From the NCBI RefSeq assembly GCF_917563915.1, contig NZ_CAKJTI010000031.1, positions 1-39,982 on the forward strand: 39,982 nucleotides of DNA, given 5' to 3'. The notes beneath the pieces were generated by a model. The model saw nothing but the letters and a program-made list of their open reading frames with translations, did not search any database and was not told the DNA's origin. Positions 39,815 to 39,982 of this stretch are shown one piece after another (within the stretch, counting starts at the first letter, position 1; each line of letters begins with the position of its first letter). The position numbers and the translations under genes are program-made. This stretch comes from Bacillus rhizoplanae. GTDB lineage: Bacteria > Bacillota > Bacilli > Bacillales > Bacillaceae_G.

Positions 39815-39982
39815 AATCCCCCTCCATTCCAACCTTTTGTAGATTCTAAAAAATAATATATGATTTTACTATCCCATTAATAAATAAAAACCCAAAAAAT
39901 CTCACATGCACGCCATAAATCCCTTTCATGCATGTAAACATATTTTTTTACAATACTATACATATAATTACTAATATAATAG

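Overview
The window looks like chromosome from a member of the Bacillus cereus group. It is AT-rich, ribosome binding sites are strong (GGAGG-type), TTG and GTG starts are common, a GerA-type spore germination operon is present, and about 155-bp repeats resembling the bcr1 element of this group recur. The species call is inference. No rRNA, tRNA, CRISPR array or intact insertion sequence was seen.

Layout. Bases 1-14700 are mostly ordinary core-like genes: a DegV lipid-binding protein, a bactofilin with a DUF4004 partner, an SgrR-type solute-sensing regulator divergent from an MFS pump, a GlsB/YeaQ membrane protein, a berberine-bridge-type flavin oxidase, a methyltransferase, a Nudix hydrolase, a second MFS pump, PduL and a PLP aminotransferase. 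A FabZ-like hotdog protein follows at 14778.

Bases 15260-21380 look like an acquired and decayed island. A complete gerA-gerB-gerC germinant receptor operon lies between gene debris: a tyrosine recombinase C-terminus, a degraded DUF2071 (YqjF-like) gene, unassigned fragments and a decayed repeat copy. After it come helD (RNA polymerase recycling ATPase), a DUF6022-like/MarR divergent pair with a clear operator, and a large membrane protein. Next are a small YrzI-family gene behind tandem terminators, an AI-2E family permease and a degenerate HNH-like protein.

Bases 31100-31460 hold the most striking element: a 30-residue holin-like toxin ORF on the minus strand, facing a predicted antisense RNA of about 178 nt with its own extended -10 promoter and terminator. 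This is the architecture of a type I toxin-antitoxin locus of the TxpA/RatA or BsrG/SR4 kind. The rest of the window carries a phosphodiester glycosidase, a frameshifted TPR gene, an AAC(3)-like acetyltransferase with a CoaB-like partner, three GNAT acetyltransferases, a VOC protein, a nucleotidyltransferase and an unknown protein.

A second theme is the bcr1-like repeat, seen in five copies at different stages of decay. Three copies touch the stop codon of a minus-strand gene. In one of them (pduL) the repeat appears to have replaced the original stop and added six residues to the protein.
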